A stretch of 64,000 bases of DNA from Pasteurella bettyae CCUG 2042 (GTDB taxonomy: Bacteria; Pseudomonadota; Gammaproteobacteria; Enterobacterales; Pasteurellaceae), in contig NZ_AJSX01000036.1 in the NCBI RefSeq assembly GCF_000262245.1, forward strand, positions 19,216 to 83,215, written 5' to 3'. Shown here one piece after another: positions 59,469 through 64,000 of the stretch. Within the stretch, counting starts at the first letter, position 1. Every line of letters starts with the position of its first letter. Made by a program: the position numbers and the translations under genes. The notes under the pieces are model-generated. The model did not search any database. It saw only the letters and a list, made by a program, of their open reading frames with translations, and was not told where the DNA came from.

Positions 59469-60038
59469 TTATCCATTAAACCAATTTGTAAGTAATTGCT
59501 CACCATATTCTGAAATATAAGATTCAGGATGAAATTGTACCCCATAAATTGGTAACGTTTTATGTTGAAATGCCATAATCACGCCATCATGGCATTCTGC
59601 AGTAATTTTTAATTGCTCAGGAAACTCATATTTATCCACTGCCCAAGAATGATATAACCCTACTTTAAATTGCTTAGGTAAACCAGAAAAAATACCAGAA
59701 TTACACCGCACTTTTAAATTACCAGAGACCCCATGTCTCACTTCGGCCAAATTATATAAATGTGCACCAAAAAACTGACATAAGGTTTGATGCCCTAAAC
59801 ATACACCTAGTATAGATTTACATTGATGGTAACGTGCTAGACAAGCAAATAATTGAGGGTAAGCCTCTGGCACATCAGGGCCTGGAGAGATTAATATATG
59901 ACTAAAAGCATCAACCTCATCTAAATTTAGTAATTCAACATTGACTATTTCCATTGGAATACATAATCTTCGTAACAAATCCACTAAATTATAGGTAAAA
60001 GAGTCATGATTATTTATAATTAATAAACGTTTTTCCAT
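59469..60038 (-). CDS. pabA: Aminodeoxychorismate synthase glutamine amidotransferase PabA
   Basis: Supplies ammonia from glutamine to PabB in folate synthesis. The 189-residue class I amidotransferase starts LLIINNHDSFTYNLVDLLRR, has the nucleophile Cys in GVCLGHQTLCQFFG and the His-Glu pair in YGVQFHPESYIS. It could also serve anthranilate synthase, but the divergent pabB next to it fits PabA. It is divergent from pabB with about 87 bp between start codons. Confidence 0.9.
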   Translation of the reverse strand: MEKRLLIINNHDSFTYNLVDLLRRLCIPMEIVNVELLNLDEVDAFSHILISPGPDVPEAYPQLFACLARYHQCKSILGVCLGHQTLCQFFGAHLYNLAEVRHGVSGNLKVRCNSGIFSGLPKQFKVGLYHSWAVDKYEFPEQLKITAECHDGVIMAFQHKTLPIYGVQFHPESYISEYGEQLLTNWFNG

Positions 60039-60125
60039 AAAAATCTCAAATCAACAATACTTTAGCTAAGTATAAAATAACAATTGTTGCGTTACTTTAA
60101 TATTTTATGACTTACACTTAAAAAA

Positions 60126-61106
60126 ATGAATTTTAATCAATTTATTCAACAAGCAAATCAATTTGGGAAACAACATATCCCCTTTTTCTTTTTAATTGAT
60201 TTTGAACAACAAAAACCTATCCTCTGCCCTATAGAAAGTGCGGTTGAAAATGGCATATTTTTTGATTTCCAAGGACTAAAAAATTTTCATACTGACAGTA
60301 AAGTATTTACAGATAAAATGACATTGCAAAGCTTCCCTATCAGTTTCAATGAATATCAACAAGGTTTCAAGCTGGTAAAACAACAGCTACAAAAAGGAAA
60401 CTCTTATTTACTCAATCTGACTTATCCAACAGAAATTAAAATTAACGGGAATCTGGAACAACTATTTTACCTCACACAAGCACCTTATAAACTATGGCTA
60501 AAAGATCAATTTTTATGTTTTTCTCCTGAACCTTTTATTAAAATTGAAAATAATCAAATTTTCACTTATCCCATGAAAGGAACGATTAATGCTTCTATTA
60601 AAAATGCAAAAGAAAAATTATTAAATAATCCTAAAGAACAAAAAGAACATTACACTATCGTAGATTTAATGCGTAATGATCTCGCTATCGTTGCACAAAA
60701 TATTCAGGTTAAAAAATTTCGTTACATTGATAAAATTCAAACGAATAGAAGCAGTATATTGCAGACAAGTTCTGAAATTGTTGGCGATCTTCTGATAAAT
60801 TGGCAAGAAAATATAGGAACCATACTCAGTAAATTGCTTCCAGCAGGTTCTATTAGTGGGGCGCCTAAACAAAAAACCGTTGAAATTATTCAACAAGCTG
60901 AAAAACAAAATCGTGGCTATTATACAGGCATTTTTGGTATCTTTAATGGAAATACATTACGAAGTGCGGTGGCAATTCGATTTATTGAGCAACAAAAAGA
61001 TAAGCTTTACTTTCATAGCGGTGGAGGTATAACTAGCCAAAGTAATGCTGAAGATGAGTACCAAGAATTACTTGAAAAAGTTTATTTACCAATAAGTGAA
61101 ATATAA
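60126..61106 (+). CDS. pabB: Aminodeoxychorismate synthase component I PabB
   Basis: Chorismate-using enzyme that makes 4-amino-4-deoxychorismate. The 326-residue protein is shorter than the Escherichia coli enzyme, in line with Haemophilus, and keeps the catalytic domain: GNSYLLNLTYPTEI, FSPEPFIKIENNQIFTYPMKGTI, HYTIVDLMRNDLA, LPAGSISGAPKQKTVEII and YTGIFGIFNG. The stop overlaps the next gene (TAATG). The ribosome binding site is weak. Confidence 0.93.
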   Translation: MNFNQFIQQANQFGKQHIPFFFLIDFEQQKPILCPIESAVENGIFFDFQGLKNFHTDSKVFTDKMTLQSFPISFNEYQQGFKLVKQQLQKGNSYLLNLTYPTEIKINGNLEQLFYLTQAPYKLWLKDQFLCFSPEPFIKIENNQIFTYPMKGTINASIKNAKEKLLNNPKEQKEHYTIVDLMRNDLAIVAQNIQVKKFRYIDKIQTNRSSILQTSSEIVGDLLINWQENIGTILSKLLPAGSISGAPKQKTVEIIQQAEKQNRGYYTGIFGIFNGNTLRSAVAIRFIEQQKDKLYFHSGGGITSQSNAEDEYQELLEKVYLPISEI

Positions 61107-61690
61107 TGCAATATCCGTTATTTGAAACCATCGCTATTGAACAAGGAAAGATTCAAAATATCCAATTACATCAAATGAGATATGAACATTCCTTGTCTTT
61201 ATACTATGCAAATCGAGCTTATCGCATTTTTGATCTTGAAAAAATTTTGCAAAAATCTACCGCACTTTTAGCCTTACAAAGTCAACACAATTTGATTCGT
61301 TGCCGTATAAATTACAATTATGATAGTTATCAAATTCAATGTTTTCCTTATATGAGAAAGCATTATCATCATTTCCAACCTATCATAAGTGATAACATTG
61401 ACTACCAATTAAAATATACCGATCGACATATATTCGATAATTTACTAAAACAAAAAAATAATTGTGATGAAATTATAATTATTAAAAACGGTTGTGTAAC
61501 TGATTGTTCTATAGGAAATCTTATTTTTAAAAAAGATGAGCAATGGTTCACACCTGACACACCACTATTAATTGGTACTCAAAGAACAAAGCTATTATCA
61601 GAGAAAAAAATCAAAGAAAGAAGAATTAGACTAGAAGATATTGGGGATTTTGAAGAAATTAGAATTATCAATGCGATGAATCCATTATAA
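61106..61690 (+). CDS. Aminodeoxychorismate lyase-like PLP enzyme (PabC-like)
   Basis: A 194-residue protein coupled to pabB by the TAATG overlap. It resembles class IV aminotransferase-fold enzymes such as aminodeoxychorismate lyase, which releases 4-aminobenzoate: PLFETIAIEQGKIQNIQLHQMRYEHSL, then DEIIIIKNGCVTDCSIGNLIF and TPLLIGTQRTKLL. It is shorter than Escherichia coli PabC (about 270). The position after pabB supports the role. A similar short gene is found beside pabB in Haemophilus influenzae. Confidence 0.8.
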   Translation: MQYPLFETIAIEQGKIQNIQLHQMRYEHSLSLYYANRAYRIFDLEKILQKSTALLALQSQHNLIRCRINYNYDSYQIQCFPYMRKHYHHFQPIISDNIDYQLKYTDRHIFDNLLKQKNNCDEIIIIKNGCVTDCSIGNLIFKKDEQWFTPDTPLLIGTQRTKLLSEKKIKERRIRLEDIGDFEEIRIINAMNPL

Positions 61691-61706
61691 ATCAAAAGGA
61701 CTCATT

Positions 61707-62554
61707 TGATCTGCGCTCAAAAAGTTAGACGGATTTAATTTAAGGAGTGGGTTCTGTACTCCACTGGGCTCAGTGCTTTTAATTTCAATTGAATATGCAC
61801 ACATCAGTAACCTATTTCTGATTTGTCGCCGTGGAGTGGAAATCCCGTTGCAGCCTATTGTCTACAATTTTGCCAACTTCACCGTGATACGAACGATATC
61901 GTCTCCGTTTGCATTTCCTTTTAAATCCAGCTGTTGCATTATCCTTTTTACTTTTTTGTGGTTAATTATCTCGCTTTTCCTCAACATGAGGGTGATGCGA
62001 AGATAACCATAATTTCCCTGATTTTCATGATAAATTGCTACTACTTTCTATAAAATATCTGCATTTTATCTACTTTCTCTGCCTGATGATAAAAGAACGA
62101 GCTGCGTTTTAAGGTTGTTAGTTGCAACAACAGTTTAAGCGAAAATTAAGTTAGTAGCGATTTTACGAGATTGTTTTTTTTGCATTTTTGCTTGAATAAG
62201 CACCTGCAACTTTTTTAAGAGGGCATTCTCCGCATTCCAGTATTAAAATACGATAACGAAAACGTTCTTCTTCGGTTTTGACTACTTGTATCACAGATAA
62301 TTTAAATTCGGGCGAATAGGTTTGTTTTCTACAAGCACAGATAACCGATCAAAATCATTATGATTATATTGGCTAACCCAGCGTTTTAATGAGATTTCTG
62401 AAAGTTGAAAATACTGACGAGTGAATGACTGATTTTTCCCATGTGGGGGATAAAATTTAATCACCTGTTGTTTCAAGGACTAGTTGCATTTAGTCATAAA
62501 AAATCTGCACCTTAATTTGTTGGTTGTTTAGTCCAACTTTTGGGATGCAGATCA
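61707..62554 (-). mobile_element. Decayed IS3-family element (IS150-like group)
   Basis: An 848-bp relic with imperfect terminal inverted repeats (TGATCTGCGCTCAAAAAGTTAGAC at the left, read inward TGATCTGCATCCCAAAAGTTGGAC at the right, each partly shown) and a 3-bp ATT duplication. On the minus strand it holds the start of OrfA with its helix-turn-helix (62476-62291, KWVSQYN-type RWVSQYNHNDFDRL). Fragments of the OrfA coiled coil follow (62270-62160), then OrfB pieces (INHKKVKRIMQQLDLKG, 61990-61900). Full IS150-type elements are about 1.2-1.4 kb, so internal parts are lost. No transposase can be made. Confidence 0.8.
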
Positions 62555-62615
62555 ATTCTTCAAAATACTAATATAATCCCTTAAAGTTTACTAACTTATT
62601 GATAATTAATCTTAA

Positions 62616-63269
62616 TTAGAGCAAATATTCACTTTTGATTTCTTTATAGCCTGCCTCTACTAGCATTTTATTGAGAATAAGTAATGCTTGCTTTCTTTCT
62701 GCATGAGTTAATAAGCTAACATGTTTATTTTGCAAAGCAGCCAATAATAGCCAAAATAATTCAATATTAATTGGAATACCTTTTTGTTTTAGTTGAATAA
62801 AACATCTAAATGGACCAACCTCTTTAAAAGTCTTAACATCATAAATATCTATTTTAGCTAATAAACGTTCATGCTTAATTGATAAATTAGGTAATTCCTT
62901 AATTCGCTCTTTGCGTGCCAATTCAGCATCTAACTTTTTTTGCTAAATTTGTTTAACTGAAGCAATGACTAAACGCTTATAAACATTCTCATCCTTAGTC
63001 ACTGATATTGGCAATTCATAATAATTTGCAATAGCGAGATCTGAAGATTTTGCGGTGGTTGTCCATGAAACAGCCCCCATATTCTCAAACACCTCAGCTA
63101 ACTTATGCTCACCTTTTAAATAAAATTGTCCTTTACTATAAATACCAAACATTAAATCTTGATAGAATAACCCATATCCCATAAAGAGGTGTCTAGCAGT
63201 TACCTCACCACCTAAAAACTCACCAAGACGTTTTCTAATTTCATAAGTATCTTGATTTGTCAGTGTCAT
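62616..63269 (-). pseudogene. tfoX: Competence activator TfoX/Sxy, interrupted by an in-frame TAG
   Basis: Sxy/TfoX directs CRP to CRP-S sites and so switches on natural transformation. The reading frame from 63269 runs through the TfoX N-terminal domain (FMGYGLFYQDLMFGIYSKGQFYLKG, VIASVKQI). It meets TAG at 62943-62945 and continues in the same frame with KELPNLSIKHERLLAKIDI and the TfoX C-terminal domain (GIPINIELFWLLLAALQNKHVSLL) to 62616. Without the stop it would be about 217 residues, the normal length. A CAG-to-TAG change of a Gln is the simplest explanation. An internal start at 62921 could make the C-terminal half alone. Confidence 0.88.
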
Positions 63270-63367
63270 GATTCCTTTCTCCTATAAAACTAACTATCCT
63301 TTGTTATTAATTAATTCATATGATAAATATAAACATTTATTATAATAAAATTAAACTAGTTAATATA

Positions 63368-63391
63368 TTTTTGCGAGTTAGATCGCAAAAA
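63368..63391 (-). promoter_or_regulatory. CRP-S site upstream of tfoX
   Basis: TTTTTGCGA and TCGCAAAAA form 9-bp perfect arms around GTTAGA. The TGCGA/TCGCA cores mark a Sxy-dependent CRP site. It lies about 100 bp before tfoX, which suggests that Sxy boosts its own expression, as known for Escherichia coli sxy. Confidence 0.8.
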
Positions 63392-63527
63392 CTTAACTAA
63401 ATTGAAGAAAAATTAAAAAGATCACTTAAGAAAGTATCACTTACAAGTTACTAAATATATAAATAATTTCCATAAATAAAATATATTAGCTAATAAAATT
63501 TCCCTATTTCACCTTTTTAATAACAAT

Positions 63528-63975
63528 CCACCCGTGAAATCGGTGGTTTTTAGTATATCCTATAAAGGTCTAGAGCTTCACATCCCTCTAAAACAAACCA
63601 CATTCTTTCTCCTGATATATTCCTCTGCCAGTTTCAGCGGGATCTTAAGCAACATATGAATATGATCTTTCATTGCATGAGCTTCTATTATCTCAATGCT
63701 TTTATACTGACATAACTGCCTTAATATACTGCCTATATCTACTCGCAATTTTCCATAAATTGCTTTTCTCCGATATTTCGGAATAAACATAATATGATAC
63801 TTACAGTTCCACCTTGTGTGTGATAGACTTACATCGTCATTGGATTTACTTACCATGACTTGTCCTCCTATATGTTGAATTTTGGTTGTCAGCCTTATTC
63901 ATTATAGGAGGACTTTTTATTTCTACTCAACGCTTAAGCTCTTTGATTCCATGCGCAAAGCGTATGGTTTTTATA
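63528..63975 (-). mobile_element. IS200/IS605-type element, shortened
   Basis: Contains a tnpA relic (63578-63856). Hairpins at both sides fit the subterminal palindromes of IS200-type elements: CCACC/GGTGG at 63528-63546 on the transposase 3' side and CCATGCGC/GCGTATGG at 63949-63967 on the 5' side. These elements make no target duplication or inverted ends. The exact borders are uncertain. Confidence 0.6.
63578..63856 (-). pseudogene. tnpA: IS200-type Y1 transposase TnpA, internally truncated
   Basis: A 92-codon frame with the start of IS200 TnpA: DVSLSHTRWNCKYHIMFIPKYRRK, LRQLCQYKSIEIIEAHAMKDHIHMLL with the HUH-type His pair (HIH). It then jumps to KLAEEYIRRKN and a stop. The usual length is about 140-155, so the segment with the catalytic Tyr and the C-terminus is lost or altered. 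A strong TAGGAGGAC ribosome binding site precedes the ATG; its complement recurs at 63901, where it could form a hairpin that hides the site. Confidence 0.75.
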
Positions 63976-64000
63976 GCTCAACTTTTTGTCTAACTATAAA

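Overview
The window is a chromosomal segment of a member of the Pasteurellaceae, close to Haemophilus, Pasteurella or Aggregatibacter. The evidence is the dense scatter of the Hin-type uptake signal AAGTGCGGT/ACCGCACTT (for example near 3549, 9960, 11750, 17678, 20204, 38763, 44582, 51310, 60237), the AT-rich base composition, and typical gene neighbourhoods (mobA-mobB-MFS-hbpA; lptM-lysA-cyaY-recQ; oadG-oadA-oadB; pabA, pabB and a pabC-like gene). I cannot name the species.

Core chromosome, 1-22064: a small membrane protein, udp, envC-yibQ, gpmA, a Dcu-type C4-dicarboxylate carrier, yibN-secB-gpsA-cysE-aroE-like, maoP, dsbA-yihD, mobA-mobB-MFS-hbpA, proS, a glutathione S-transferase, lysA-lptM, cyaY-recQ.

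Foreign island, about 22065-37090: a metallo-beta-lactamase-fold remnant, a LysR regulator, a type I restriction-modification system (hsdM-hsdS-hsdR on the minus strand) and an AAA ATPase. The hsd genes carry 15-bp palindromes containing the AGGCTGCCTGAA/AGGCAGCCTGAA uptake words of Kingella/Simonsiella-type Neisseriaceae, so the module probably came from that family. It is now dead four times over: two in-frame stops in hsdR, a frameshift in hsdS that looks like loss of one copy of a 10-bp repeat, and a 5,624-bp insertion in hsdM.

The insertion in hsdM (29608-35231) is the most interesting object. It is bounded by a 6-bp target duplication (AGATGT). It encodes a Mor-like activator, a Mu gpI-like protease/scaffold and a major capsid-like protein on one arm. 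The other arm carries a P1-type c4 antisense RNA locus, an antirepressor-like protein, two small proteins and a Mu Gp27-like protein. No transposase, portal, terminase or tail gene is visible. It looks like a Mu-type phage satellite or a drastically reduced prophage. Between the two divergent arms lies an array of about 26 different short palindromes in 930 bp (32356-33287), nearly all built on the same AC-n-GT centre but with different arms. I know of no described counterpart; it resembles a collection of operators of different specificity.

Core chromosome resumes at 37723: trpS-gph-rpe, an ArgO-like exporter, ilvC/ilvY with its operator, dprA behind a CRP-S competence site, the oxaloacetate decarboxylase sodium pump, a PACE-type efflux protein, rmuC, a topoisomerase-type zinc-ribbon protein-tsaC-(GNAT fused to AroE), rimO, slyD, a SIMPL protein, rraB, mscL, trkA, a glycosyltransferase and the 4-aminobenzoate genes. 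The right end holds a decayed IS3-family element, the competence activator gene tfoX/sxy interrupted by an in-frame amber codon (with its own CRP-S site upstream), and a shortened IS200-type transposase. The tfoX lesion would be expected to switch off natural transformation, while uptake words, foreign DNA and the CRP-S site at dprA record a competent past.
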